A DNA stretch of 64,000 nucleotides from Acidovorax sp. FJL06. Lineage in GTDB: Bacteria > Pseudomonadota > Gammaproteobacteria > Burkholderiales > Burkholderiaceae_C. Location: contig NZ_QAJR01000012.1 of assembly GCF_003852545.1 (NCBI RefSeq), positions 112,942 to 176,941 on the forward strand, written 5' to 3'. A program made the position numbers and the translations under genes. The notes below the pieces were generated by a model. That model saw only the letters and a list, made by a program, of their open reading frames with translations, did no database searches and was not told where the DNA came from. Below are positions 8,580 to 18,325 of this stretch, piece by piece; position 1 is the first letter of the stretch; every line of letters starts with the position of its first letter.

Positions 8580-9367
8580 GTCTCGCTTCAGCCCCGCCCG
8601 CAGCGCCCCTGATCGGCTTCGGTCAGGTGCGCCACGCGCGGCTGCGGCCCCGGCGGCATGCATTTGCCTACCCCACGTTTTTCCTGATGCTGCCCATGCG
8701 CAGCCTGCCCGGCCTGCGCAGCGCGCTGGCCGTGAACCGAAGCGGTGCCATCAGTTTTCATGACGTGGACCACGGCGACGGCCGCAGCGCCGTGCAGGGC
8801 GGGGCGCTGGCCTGGCTCGACGAGCTGCTGCGCACCGAAGGCATCACCGATGCAACGGGCGAAGTCTGGCTGCACTGCTACCCGCGCGTGCTGGGCTACA
8901 CCTTCAAGCCCGTGAGCTTCTGGTACTGCCACCGTGCCGACGGCAGCCTGCGCGCCATCGTGGTCGAGGTGAACAACACCTTTGGCGAGCGCCACTGTTA
9001 TCTGCTGGATGCCCCCCAGTACGGCGTGGAGCAGCAGGCACGCAAGGTGTTCCATGTGTCGCCGTTCTGCGAAGTCAGTGGCGGTTACCGCTTTCGCTTC
9101 ATGCGCACCGAGGCCGGTGCACAGGACGCGGGCCGCACCGTGGTGCGCATCGACCACGACGACGATACCGGCCCGCTCATCCAGACCAGCGTGAGCGGAA
9201 CCCTGCACGCCATCACCCCGCAGACCCTGCGCCAGGCGCTCTGGGGTTATCCCGCCATGACGCTGGCCATCATTGCCCGCATTCACTGGCACGCGCTGCA
9301 GCTGTGGCTCAAGCGCGTGCGTTTCCACCGCAAGCCCGAGGCGCCCGCCGCCGCAGTGACCCGCTGA
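8576..9367 (+). CDS. DUF1365 family protein
   Basis: A 263-residue protein of the DUF1365 family, starting with GTG at 8576 inside the stop of the oxidoreductase gene. Visible family features are R-H-x-R-L-R-P-x-x-H-A-F-x-Y-P near the start, the central F-K-P-V-S-F-W-Y-C-H and V-E-V-N-N-T-F-G-E block, and a hydrophobic C-terminal helix before a basic end. Function of the family is not established; its near-invariable neighbours are Cfa-type methyltransferases and the flavoprotein above, which argues for a step in fatty-acyl modification. Confidence 0.85.
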   Translation: MSLASAPPAAPLIGFGQVRHARLRPRRHAFAYPTFFLMLPMRSLPGLRSALAVNRSGAISFHDVDHGDGRSAVQGGALAWLDELLRTEGITDATGEVWLHCYPRVLGYTFKPVSFWYCHRADGSLRAIVVEVNNTFGERHCYLLDAPQYGVEQQARKVFHVSPFCEVSGGYRFRFMRTEAGAQDAGRTVVRIDHDDDTGPLIQTSVSGTLHAITPQTLRQALWGYPAMTLAIIARIHWHALQLWLKRVRFHRKPEAPAAAVTR

Positions 9368-9372
9368 TTTCC

Positions 9373-10614
9373 ATGACGAACGAGACCGCCATGAATTCCA
9401 CCACCGCCCCCCGCTCTGCCCTGACCCTGCCCGCAGGCACTCCGGCTGCCGCCCGCACTGCGCTCAAGCTGCTGCAGCGCCTGCAGCATGGCCACCTCAC
9501 GGTGCAGCTGCCCGACGGCACCTTGCAGCACTTCGGGCACGGCAACGGCCCCTCTGCGGCGATCACGCTCAAGAACTGGAACGTCTGCAGCGCAGCGCTC
9601 AAGTCGGGCGACATCGGCTTTGCCGAGAGCTACATCGCGGGCGACTGGACCACGCCGCACCTCACCGACCTGCTCAAGCTCTTCATCGCCAACCGTCAGC
9701 AGGTGGAAGGCGTGATCTATGGCACCTGGGCTGGGCGGCTGCTGTACCGCATCAAGCACCTGCTCAACCGCAACACGCGCGCCAACAGCCAGAAAAACAT
9801 CCACGCCCACTACGACCTGGGCAACGCGTTCTACGAGTTGTGGCTGGACGACACGATGAACTACTCGTCCGCGTGGTTCGAGGGCGACGCAGACGGCGAC
9901 ATGCGCAAGGCACAGCATGCCAAGGTGCGCCGCGCGCTGCGCATGGCGGGGGTTGAGCCGGGCTCCCGGGTGCTGGAAATCGGCTGCGGCTGGGGCGCAC
10001 TGGCCGAGATGGCGACCGTTGAATTCGGCGCCAACCTCACGGGCGTGACACTCTCCACCGAGCAGCTCGCGTTTGCGCAAAAGCGCATGGCGCAGCAGGG
10101 TGTGGCCGGGCACGCTGACCTGCGTCTGCAGGACTACCGCGACATCCAGGACGGTCCATACGACGCCATCTGCTCCATCGAAATGGTCGAGGCCGTGGGC
10201 CGCGAATACTGGCCCACCTATTTCCAGTCGGTGAACCGCCTGCTCAAGCCAGGTGGCAAGGCCTGTATCCAGAGCATCGTGATCGACGACAGCCTGTTCG
10301 AGCGCTACATCAGCTCCACCGACTTCATTCAGCAATACATCTTTCCTGGCGGCTGCCTTCCATGCCCGCGCGAGTTCCGCCGCGAGGCCGAGGCCGCAGG
10401 CCTGCGCGTGGTGGATGAGTTTGCGTTCGGCCAGGATTACGCCGAGACCCTCAAGCGCTGGCGCGAGCGCTTTCTGGCGCAGCGCACGCAGATCCTGCAA
10501 CTGGGGTTCGATGAGCGCTTCATGCACATCTGGGAGTTCTACCTCGCCTACTGCGAGGCCGCGTTTGCCATGGGCAACATCGATCTGGTGCAGTACACCC
10601 TGGTGAAAGCATGA
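9373..10614 (+). CDS. cyclopropane-fatty-acyl-phospholipid synthase family methyltransferase
   Basis: A 413-residue SAM-dependent enzyme expected to methylate or cyclopropanate the double bond of phospholipid acyl chains at the inner membrane. The SAM-binding loop V-L-E-I-G-C-G-W-G-A-L is intact, as are the upstream H-Y-D-L-G-N-x-F-Y and Y-S-S-A-W-F blocks, the C-S-I-E-M-V-E-A-V-G motif and the Y-I-F-P-G-G-C-L-P region of Cfa enzymes. Start at ATG 9373; ATG 9391 is an alternative. Its stop overlaps the next start codon (ATGA). In related operons the enzyme contributes to unusual fatty acids rather than plain cyclopropanes; which product is made here is open. Confidence 0.9.
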   Translation: MTNETAMNSTTAPRSALTLPAGTPAAARTALKLLQRLQHGHLTVQLPDGTLQHFGHGNGPSAAITLKNWNVCSAALKSGDIGFAESYIAGDWTTPHLTDLLKLFIANRQQVEGVIYGTWAGRLLYRIKHLLNRNTRANSQKNIHAHYDLGNAFYELWLDDTMNYSSAWFEGDADGDMRKAQHAKVRRALRMAGVEPGSRVLEIGCGWGALAEMATVEFGANLTGVTLSTEQLAFAQKRMAQQGVAGHADLRLQDYRDIQDGPYDAICSIEMVEAVGREYWPTYFQSVNRLLKPGGKACIQSIVIDDSLFERYISSTDFIQQYIFPGGCLPCPREFRREAEAAGLRVVDEFAFGQDYAETLKRWRERFLAQRTQILQLGFDERFMHIWEFYLAYCEAAFAMGNIDLVQYTLVKA

Positions 10615-11201
10615 TTGCTATAAAAAACATAGCTATCAGCGCTTTGCTATCAGGCGCAGGGGCCGTTTTTGGCTCGAATTTTGCAATGGCGCAAGGCCCG
10701 CAAGGGATTGTTGCCGCGTCGCCAAGCGCCAGCGCACCTTTGGCTGGTGCGCGCCTGGTGGGGCAGGGCACCTTGCGTTTCCTGGGTTTTGAGGTGTACC
10801 GCGCTCGCCTGTGGGCCCAGCCCGGTTTTGATGCCGACCAGTACAGCGCACACCCGCTGGCGCTGGAGCTGACCTACCAGCGCAACTTCACTGCTGAGGC
10901 CATTGCCAAACGCTCCATCGAAGAAATGCGCCGCGTGGGCAGCTTCACGCCGCAGCAGGCCACCCACTGGCAGCAGGCGCTGCAGGCAGCGCTGCCGGAT
11001 GTAAAACCTGGCGACCGCCTGCTCGGCCTGTACCAGCCGGGTGCAGGCGCCGTCTTCAAGATGGGCGGCCGCGTGGTGGGCGAGGTGGCTGACGCCGAAT
11101 TTTCTCGCCTGTTCTTCGGCATCTGGCTCTCGCCCCAGACCTCCGAACCCGGTCTGCGCCGGGAGCTGCTGGCCGCCACCCGAACCGCAGGCCAACCATG
11201 A
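10611..11201 (+). CDS. chalcone isomerase-like periplasmic protein
   Basis: A 196-residue secreted protein of the chalcone isomerase-like bacterial family: the mature part has G-T-L-R-F-L-G-F-E-V-Y-R-A-R-L-W, L-E-L-T-Y-Q-R-N-F and G-D-R-L-L-G-L-Y blocks. It lacks any recognisable plant-type catalytic set; bacterial members may bind fatty acids. The signal peptide (first ~28 residues, cleaved after A-M-A) is encoded by a copy of the dispersed palindromic repeat at 10612-10682. ATGA overlaps join it to the genes on both sides, so it is co-translated. Confidence 0.82.
   Translation: MIAIKNIAISALLSGAGAVFGSNFAMAQGPQGIVAASPSASAPLAGARLVGQGTLRFLGFEVYRARLWAQPGFDADQYSAHPLALELTYQRNFTAEAIAKRSIEEMRRVGSFTPQQATHWQQALQAALPDVKPGDRLLGLYQPGAGAVFKMGGRVVGEVADAEFSRLFFGIWLSPQTSEPGLRRELLAATRTAGQP
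10612..10682. repeat. dispersed palindromic repeat copy encoding a signal peptide
   Basis: The segment contains 'acatagctatcagcgctttgctatcaggcgcag' followed by 'ggccgtttttggctcgaat', the arrangement of the Comamonadaceae repeat (ATAGCTATCAGCGCTT … GGCCGTTTTTG). It begins at the start codon of the chalcone isomerase-like gene and covers codons 1-24, so the repeat is translated in frame into hydrophobic I-A-I-S-A-L-L-S-G-A-G-A-V-F-G. Confidence 0.65.
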
Positions 11202-12493
11202 CTGCTATGCAGCCCATCCGCGCCAGTGCTGGCTTGGCCTATGGGCTGCTCGGGCTGCCGCTGGCGTTTGTGGCGCTGCCTCTGTATGTGCTGCTGCCCA
11301 ACCACTACGCGCGCGAATTCGGCATGCCGCTTGCCACGCTGGGCTCGGTGCTGCTGGCGGCGCGGCTTTTTGATGCGTTCACCGACCCGCTGCTGGGCCG
11401 CCTGTCCGACCACCTCTTTGGCCGCTCGGTGCGCGCCGTGCTGGCGGTGGGCGCGGGGTCGGCAGTGGTACTGGTGCTGGGCTTGACCAGCCTGTTCTTT
11501 CCGCAGGTAGCTGGGGCCGACGCGCTCATCACCTGGGCGCTGGTGACGCTGCTCATCACCTACACCGCCTACAGCCAGCTCAGCATTGCACACCAGTCCT
11601 GGGGCGCGCGGCTGGGCGGCGACGAGCTGCAACGCGGCCGCATCGTGGCCTGGCGTGAGGGCGCAGCGCTGCTGGGCGTGGTGCTGGCTTCGGTGCTGCC
11701 TGCGATGCTGGGCCTGCCGGTCATGCTCAGTGTGTTTGCTATCGCCCTGCTGATGGGTTGGTGGGCGTGGACGCGTGCACCACGCCCCGCAACGCATGCG
11801 GGCGGTGCCGTGGCGGGGGTGTACCGCCCCCCGCAGCGCGCCAGCCTGTGGCGGCCCTGGGAGCGGGCTGCCTTCCGCCGCCTGCTGGCGGTGTTCATGC
11901 TCAACGGAATTGCCAGCGCCATACCGGCCACGCTGGTGCTGTTTTTTATCCAGGACCGTCTGCAGGCCCCGCCCACGCAGGAGCCAATGTTTCTGGCGGC
12001 CTATTTTGTGTGTGCAGCGCTGTCCATCCCGATGTGGCTGCGCGCTGTGGCGCACTGGGGCCTGGCGCGCACCTGGCTGGCGGGCATGCTCTTGGCGATT
12101 GGCGTGTTTGTGTGGACGGCGTTTCTGGGCGCGGGCGATGTGGTGCCGTTCCTCGTGGTCTGTGCGCTGTCGGGCGTGGCCCTGGGCACTGACCTGGCCC
12201 TGCCCAGCGCGCTGCTGGCAGGTGTGATCGCGGCGGAAGGCGATAGTGGCCAGCACGATGGCGCGTATTTTGGCTGGTGGAACTTTGCCACCAAGCTCAA
12301 CCTGGCATTGGCCGCAGGCCTGGCGCTGCCCCTGCTGGGCTGGCTGGGCTACACCCCCGGCACGCGCAGTGCCGAGGGCCTGCAGACCTTGGGTTGGGCC
12401 TACGCGGTGCTGCCCTGCATGCTCAAGTTGCTGGCAGCAGGGGCGCTGTATTTCCTGGTGCTTCGGCCTGCGCACCGCGCGGCCAGCGCCTGA
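11198..12493 (+). CDS. MFS-type transporter (GPH/MelB-like)
   Basis: A 431-residue inner membrane protein with about 12 transmembrane segments and short cytoplasmic loops. The first cytoplasmic loop region R-L-F-D-A-F-T-D-P-L-L-G-R-L-S-D is the glycoside-pentoside-hexuronide/MelB-type version of the major facilitator signature. A helix-breaking, Arg/Pro-rich central loop separates the two six-helix halves. It overlaps the previous gene by ATGA. Because it is embedded in a lipid-modification operon it may move a lipid or lipid-derived substrate; that is inference only. Confidence 0.82.
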   Translation: MTAMQPIRASAGLAYGLLGLPLAFVALPLYVLLPNHYAREFGMPLATLGSVLLAARLFDAFTDPLLGRLSDHLFGRSVRAVLAVGAGSAVVLVLGLTSLFFPQVAGADALITWALVTLLITYTAYSQLSIAHQSWGARLGGDELQRGRIVAWREGAALLGVVLASVLPAMLGLPVMLSVFAIALLMGWWAWTRAPRPATHAGGAVAGVYRPPQRASLWRPWERAAFRRLLAVFMLNGIASAIPATLVLFFIQDRLQAPPTQEPMFLAAYFVCAALSIPMWLRAVAHWGLARTWLAGMLLAIGVFVWTAFLGAGDVVPFLVVCALSGVALGTDLALPSALLAGVIAAEGDSGQHDGAYFGWWNFATKLNLALAAGLALPLLGWLGYTPGTRSAEGLQTLGWAYAVLPCMLKLLAAGALYFLVLRPAHRAASA

Positions 12494-12511
12494 CAGTCTG
12501 AGGGAACTCCC

Positions 12512-13054
12512 ATGATGCAAAGACGCCTTCTCCTATCTGCCGCCGTGGCGGCCCCTTTGGTGCTGTCCGGCTGCGCCAGCCAGAACCTCGATGGCTACGC
12601 CAGCGAAAAGCCGGTGCTCGACCTGGCCCAGTATTTCAACGGCAAGATCGACGCCTACGGCATCTTCCAGGACCGCAGCGGTCAGATCGTCAAACGCTTC
12701 ACCGTCGTCATGGACTGCACTTGGAAAGGCAACGAGGGCGTGCTCGACGAAGCCTTCACCTACTCCGACGGCACCACGCAGCGCCGCATCTGGCGGCTGA
12801 CGAAACATGCCGACGGCCGCTATACCGGCACCGCCGACGATGTGGTGGGCACCGCCAACGGCCAGACGCGCGGCAACGCCTTTCGCTGGAACTACACACT
12901 CGCCCTGCCGGTGGATGGCACGGTCTACAACGTGGACCTGGACGACTGGATGTACCTCATCGACGACCGTGTGATGCTCAACCGCGCCACCATGAGCAAG
13001 TTCGGCGTACGGCTGGGCGAGATCACCTTGTCCTTCACCAAACGCGCACCATGA
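12512..13054 (+). CDS. DUF3833 family lipoprotein
   Basis: A 180-residue lipoprotein: the signal peptide ends in the lipobox L-S-G-C (Cys ~21), so the mature protein is lipid-anchored. The mature part fits DUF3833, with the F-N-G-K-I-D-A-Y-G-I-F-Q-D-R start, a central F-x-Y-S-D-G-x-x-Q-R-R-I-W strand pair and the C-terminal W-M-Y-L-I-D-D-R-V-M-L-N-R-A block. Biochemical role unknown; the family tracks with Cfa-type operons. The stop overlaps the start of the next gene by 4 bp. Confidence 0.87.
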   Translation: MMQRRLLLSAAVAAPLVLSGCASQNLDGYASEKPVLDLAQYFNGKIDAYGIFQDRSGQIVKRFTVVMDCTWKGNEGVLDEAFTYSDGTTQRRIWRLTKHADGRYTGTADDVVGTANGQTRGNAFRWNYTLALPVDGTVYNVDLDDWMYLIDDRVMLNRATMSKFGVRLGEITLSFTKRAP

Positions 13055-13833
13055 GCCTCAACCCCCCCCTGCGCGACTGGCACGGCCGCCGGGTCTGGCT
13101 CATCGGGGCCAGCAGCGGCATTGGCAGGGCCACGGCAGTCGCGCTGCATGCGCGTGGTGCGCAAGTCATCGTGTCGGCGCGCAACGGCGATGCCCTCCAG
13201 GCGTTCGTGGCGCAGCACCCCGGCAGCGTGGCCCTGGCCTTCGACACCGCCGAGCCCGATCAGGTGCAGACCGCCGCCGTGCAGGTGCTGGCAGGCGGCG
13301 CGCCCGATCTGGTGTGCTATTGCGCGGGCTACTACCGCGACATGCGCGCCACCGATTTCGACCTGGCCGTGATGTTGCGCCACGAGCAGATCAACTACAA
13401 CGGCGTGCTGCACGTGCTGGCCGCTGTGTTGCCCGCGATGCTGGCTGCAGCCCAGGCCGGGCGCCCAGGGCATGTGAGCCTGATCAGCAGCGTGGCGGGT
13501 TTCCGGGGGCTTCCCAAGAGCCTGGCCTACGGGCCCACCAAGGCCGCGCTCATCAACCTGGCTGAGGCGCTCTACCTGGACCTGCATGACCTGGGACTGG
13601 GCGTGAGTGTGATCAACCCCGGCTTTGTGGCCACGCCGCTCACGGCGGGCAACGACTTCACCATGCCGGCCCTCATCTCGCCCGAGGCTGCCGCTGCCGC
13701 CATCGTGCAGGGCTGGGAGCGGGGACAGTTCGACATCCACTTTCCCAAGCGCTTCACGTGCGTGATGAAGCTGCTGCGGCTGCTGCCGTATCGGTGGTAC
13801 TTTCCAGCGGTTCGCCGCTTCACAGGCCTTTGA
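13051..13833 (+). CDS. short-chain dehydrogenase/reductase
   Basis: A 260-residue classical SDR expected to oxidise or reduce an alcohol/ketone with NAD(P). The cofactor loop reads I-G-A-S-S-G-I-G, the S-S-V-A-G block holds the catalytic Ser, and Y-G-P-T-K provides the Tyr-x-x-x-Lys pair. The motif around residue 80 reads C-Y-C-A-G in place of the usual N-N-A-G, a common variant. ATG at 13051 lies in an ATGA overlap with the lipoprotein gene. Likely acts on a modified fatty acid or related metabolite of the operon. Confidence 0.88.
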   Translation: MSLNPPLRDWHGRRVWLIGASSGIGRATAVALHARGAQVIVSARNGDALQAFVAQHPGSVALAFDTAEPDQVQTAAVQVLAGGAPDLVCYCAGYYRDMRATDFDLAVMLRHEQINYNGVLHVLAAVLPAMLAAAQAGRPGHVSLISSVAGFRGLPKSLAYGPTKAALINLAEALYLDLHDLGLGVSVINPGFVATPLTAGNDFTMPALISPEAAAAAIVQGWERGQFDIHFPKRFTCVMKLLRLLPYRWYFPAVRRFTGL

Positions 13834-13841
13834 CTTTAGCC

Positions 13842-14297
13842 ATGCAGCCTTCGAACACGACCCCCTCCACCGAAGAGTCCGTCACGCGCGTCATCGCGTT
13901 CTTTGAGAATCTGTCCCCCGCCGATGTGGCGACCATCGGCAACCTGTATGCCCCGCAGGCCCGCTTCAAAGACCCGTTCAACGAGGTGGTGGGCGTGCCC
14001 GCCATCCAGGGCATATTTGCCCACATGTTCGAGGCGCTGGAGCAGCCACGGTTTGTGGTCACCGGCCGCGTGGTGCAAGGGCAGCAGTGTTTTCTGACCT
14101 GGGATTTCCTTTTTGCCTTCAAGAGCTTTGAAAAGGGCGTGCCCCAGACGGTGCGCGGCGCCTCGCACCTGGTGCTGGACGAACAAGGCCTGGTGACCCT
14201 GCACCGCGACTACTGGGACGCGGCCGAGGAGTTGTACGAAAAGTTGCCCGTGGTCGGTGCGCTGATGCGCTGGCTCAAGAAACGCGCCAACAGTTAG
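13842..14297 (+). CDS. NTF2/SnoaL-like protein
   Basis: A 151-residue cytoplasmic protein with the cone-shaped NTF2 fold pattern: helix F-F-E-N-L-S-P-A-D-V, Y-A-P-Q-A-R-F-K-D-P-F-N-E-V-V-G strand-turn, and the late F-x-L-D-E-Q-G-L-V-T-L-H-R-D-Y-W-D strands. Usually a small-ligand pocket, sometimes an isomerase or hydrolase. Eighth and last gene of the operon, starting 8 bp after the SDR stop; no obvious intrinsic terminator follows. Confidence 0.8.
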   Translation: MQPSNTTPSTEESVTRVIAFFENLSPADVATIGNLYAPQARFKDPFNEVVGVPAIQGIFAHMFEALEQPRFVVTGRVVQGQQCFLTWDFLFAFKSFEKGVPQTVRGASHLVLDEQGLVTLHRDYWDAAEELYEKLPVVGALMRWLKKRANS

Positions 14298-14359
14298 CAG
14301 TGAACAGTTAGTTGATCGTTGGCGGGTGTTGTGCCGCGCCAGGGGCTTGATGCTGGCGC

Positions 14360-14974
14360 TCAGGATGGCCTGGTGTCTGCGAAGCTTGGGCGCAGCATCA
14401 GCTTGTCCAGCAGCTTGCCCAGGTTGGGGTATTCGTTGCGCCAGGCGATCTCTGGGAAGCGGAACTCCAGCCAGCCCAAGGCACAGCCCACGGCGATGTC
14501 GGACAGGCTCAGGTGGATGCCGCTGCAATAAGGCTTGTCGCCCAGGCCCTGGCTCATGGACTTGAGGCCGTCGTTCACCTTGATCAACTGGCGGTCAATC
14601 CAGGCCTGGCTGCGCTCGCTGTCCTTGCGGTGGGCCCAGGTGGCTTCCAGGCGGGCCAGGATGGCGGCGTCCATCACGCCATCGGCCAGCGCCTCCCAGG
14701 TCTTGACCTCGGCGCGCTCGCGGCCTTGGGACGGGATCAGCTTGCCCACGGGCGACAGGGTGTCGAGGTATTCGACGATCACGCGGGAGTCAAATACCGC
14801 TTCGCCGCCTTCCATCACCAGGCAGGGGACCTTGCCCAGCGGGTTGGAAGTGGCGATGTGGGTGTCGTCAGCCCAGACGTTTTCTTGTACGAACTGGTAG
14901 TCGAGCTTTTTCTCCGCCATCACGATACGTACCTTGCGCACGTAGGGGCTGGTGGTGGCTCCGATCAATTTCAT
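14360..14974 (-). CDS. glutathione S-transferase
   Basis: A 204-residue soluble GST with an N-terminal thioredoxin-like domain (T-T-S-P-Y-V-R-K-V-R start with the probable catalytic Ser/Thr, then N-P-L-G-K-V-P-C-L and the E-A-V-F-D-S-R-V-I-V-E-Y glutathione-binding stretch) and an all-helical C-terminal half with L-S-L-S-D-I-A-V-G-C-A-L-G. It resembles the YibF / stringent-starvation-adjacent class found widely in beta-proteobacteria. Single gene, divergent from purB. Confidence 0.9.
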   Translation of the reverse strand: MKLIGATTSPYVRKVRIVMAEKKLDYQFVQENVWADDTHIATSNPLGKVPCLVMEGGEAVFDSRVIVEYLDTLSPVGKLIPSQGRERAEVKTWEALADGVMDAAILARLEATWAHRKDSERSQAWIDRQLIKVNDGLKSMSQGLGDKPYCSGIHLSLSDIAVGCALGWLEFRFPEIAWRNEYPNLGKLLDKLMLRPSFADTRPS

Positions 14975-15055
14975 GGTAAGTCTTCCAGTGCGCGGGATAA
15001 GCTGAACAATTCGGGTTTGATTCTATCGACAGCGACCCGGCGTGAGGCCGACTGA

Positions 15056-16486
<1,431 letters not shown>

Positions 16487-16529
16487 TCTGGGCGTGAAAT
16501 TCACATTTGCGCAGGGACACCGCGCCTCA

Positions 16530-17555
16530 GTGATTCATAGCCCCCAGCATCGAGCCAACAATTTTGACGCTTTGCGTTTGTTGGCAGCAGTGTTGGTGAT
16601 ATGGAGTCATCAGTTTGCACTGATGGGGCGCCCTACGCCGCTGATTTTCGGTAATGAGCCGGGTGCTCTGGGCGTGGTGCTTTTTTTCGCCATCAGTGGG
16701 TATTTGGTAACCCAATCGTGGGTGGCGGATCCTCATGTCCGCCGCTTCGCTGCGCGGAGGGCGCTTCGAATCTGGCCCGGTCTCACGGCGCTTGTGTTGC
16801 TGTCGGTTTTTGTCTTGGGACCACTGCTGACGGAGCTGTCCGTACCCCAGTATTTCAGTCACAAGGCTACTTGGCAGCATCTGCTGAACTTGGTTCTTCA
16901 AACCCAAATTGGTCTGCCCGGTATCTTTGCGTCGAACCCGCATCCTGGATCGCTCAACGGACCCCTCTGGACGATTCCAATAGAGGTTGGTTGTTACGCC
17001 GCACTGGCCTTGGTTGGATGGCTCGGATTGATGCGCTGGCGTTGGTTTCCTTTATGTGTTTTCCTTGCTTTAGCTGGGTTGCTGCAGTGGCGGTACAGTG
17101 CTTGGCCTCACCCTGAGTGGTCATTCGCGCTGCAATACGCAATGATCTTTGCAGTTGGATCTGCCCTGTCACGGTGGGAGTCGATTTGGCTTGAGCATCC
17201 TTGGGTGACGGCTGGACTTCTTCTTGCGGCGTGCAGTCTGCTCTACAAGTTTGGACCTTCTCCTTTCAATGGACAGAGTCCTTTGATTGCGCTGGCGGGT
17301 CTCGGTGTGGTGTGGGGCGCTTGCTGCACGCCTGTAATAAATCGGGCTGGGCGCTTCGGTGATTTTTCATATGGCCTGTACATCTATGGCTTCGCGGTGC
17401 AACAGATCATCATCTGGGGGGCGGCGAATCAGCTATCGTTTGGCGTGGCGTTTGTGCTGAGCATTATTGGGGCGTTGTTTTGCGCCGCCTTGTCTTGGCA
17501 CTTTGTGGAGAAGCCTGCACTGCGCTGGAAGCCCCAGCGAGTACTTGAAAAATAG
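16530..17555 (+). CDS. acyltransferase family 3 membrane protein
   Basis: An integral membrane O-acyltransferase of about 341 residues that would add acetyl or similar groups to surface glycans. It has around ten transmembrane segments, the N-terminal N-N-F-D-A-L-R-L-L-A-A motif, a V-I-W-S-H-Q block with the catalytic-site His, and R-R-A-L-R-I-W-P as expected for the family. Start uncertain: GTG 16530 fits the domain boundary; GTG 16494 is in frame. Base composition is less G+C-rich than its neighbours, with more T-ending codons, which suggests acquisition or poor expression. Confidence 0.82.
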   Translation: MIHSPQHRANNFDALRLLAAVLVIWSHQFALMGRPTPLIFGNEPGALGVVLFFAISGYLVTQSWVADPHVRRFAARRALRIWPGLTALVLLSVFVLGPLLTELSVPQYFSHKATWQHLLNLVLQTQIGLPGIFASNPHPGSLNGPLWTIPIEVGCYAALALVGWLGLMRWRWFPLCVFLALAGLLQWRYSAWPHPEWSFALQYAMIFAVGSALSRWESIWLEHPWVTAGLLLAACSLLYKFGPSPFNGQSPLIALAGLGVVWGACCTPVINRAGRFGDFSYGLYIYGFAVQQIIIWGAANQLSFGVAFVLSIIGALFCAALSWHFVEKPALRWKPQRVLEK

Positions 17556-17670
17556 CCCGAGATGCTCGCATGCAGCCTCAAAGTGACTGAAATCAGCTAT
17601 GGCAATTCGTCGAGATTGGCAGATCAGCCAGTCCCGTGCACGCGAACCTAGGACTATAGTCAAAGAATCC

Positions 17671-18231
17671 ATGGCCATCAAATCCACCATCTTCAAGGCG
17701 AACCTCCAAATCGCCGACATCGACCACGGCTACTACGCCGACCATGCGCTCACGCTGGCACGCCACCCCAGCGAGACCGACGAGCGCATGATGGTGCGGC
17801 TGGCAGCGCTGGCCATCCAGGCGCACCAGCTCAACGACCTGTGCAATGGCGACGCCACGCTGGCGTTTGGCGCGGGCCTGTCGGACCCGGATGACCCGGA
17901 TGCTTCGCTCACCGACTTCACCGGGCGCAAGCGTGTGTGGATCGAGGTGGGGCAGCCCGAGGACAAACCGCTGACCAAGGCCTGCAGCAAGGCCGATTCC
18001 GTGATCGTCTATTGCTTTAACCACGCAGCGGAAATCTGGTGGAAGGGCATCGAGACCAAGCTCTCGCGCCTGGACAAGCTGCAGGTCTGGCGCATCCCGA
18101 CCGATGCCTCGCAGGCGCTGGCGCAACTGGCCGAGCGCAGCATGCAGTTGCAGGCCACGGTGCAGGAAGGGGCCATCACGCTGAGCAGCACGCAGGGCAG
18201 CGTGCATGTGGAGCCTGTGCGCTGGAAGTGA
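17671..18231 (+). CDS. yaeQ: YaeQ family protein
   Basis: A 186-residue soluble protein of the YaeQ family, which adopts a PD-(D/E)XK nuclease-like fold; biochemical role unsettled. Family blocks seen: M-A-I-K-S-T-I-F-K-A-N-L-Q-I-A-D start, Y-Y-A-D-H-A-L-T-L-A-R-H-P-S-E-T-D, W-I-E-V-G-Q-P with the nuclease-like Glu, and W-R-I-P near the end. Strong G+C codon bias returns here after the acyltransferase gene. Confidence 0.92.
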   Translation: MAIKSTIFKANLQIADIDHGYYADHALTLARHPSETDERMMVRLAALAIQAHQLNDLCNGDATLAFGAGLSDPDDPDASLTDFTGRKRVWIEVGQPEDKPLTKACSKADSVIVYCFNHAAEIWWKGIETKLSRLDKLQVWRIPTDASQALAQLAERSMQLQATVQEGAITLSSTQGSVHVEPVRWK

Positions 18232-18240
18232 TGCGCCCTT

Positions 18241-18306
18241 AGGCCTGAATAGCCGCTTGCGCCTAATGGATAAGCGCCTGCAGCTATCAAAAAAAGAGCA
18301 ATTGAA
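18241..18306. repeat. dispersed palindromic repeat copy
   Basis: 'gcttgcgcctaatggataagcgcctgcagctatcaaaaaaagagca' matches the family pattern of a central TGGATAAGCGC flanked by GCTATCA and an A-rich arm. It lies between the convergent yaeQ and DUF2007 genes and is not translated in either. Confidence 0.65.
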
Positions 18307-18325
18307 TGATGGTGGCTGACATCGG

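Noticed and set aside
10874-12520. 548-codon open frame antisense to the chalcone isomerase-like and MFS genes
   Set aside because: Low-complexity Arg/Gln/His protein without motif; the plus-strand genes have ATGA coupling and recognisable families.
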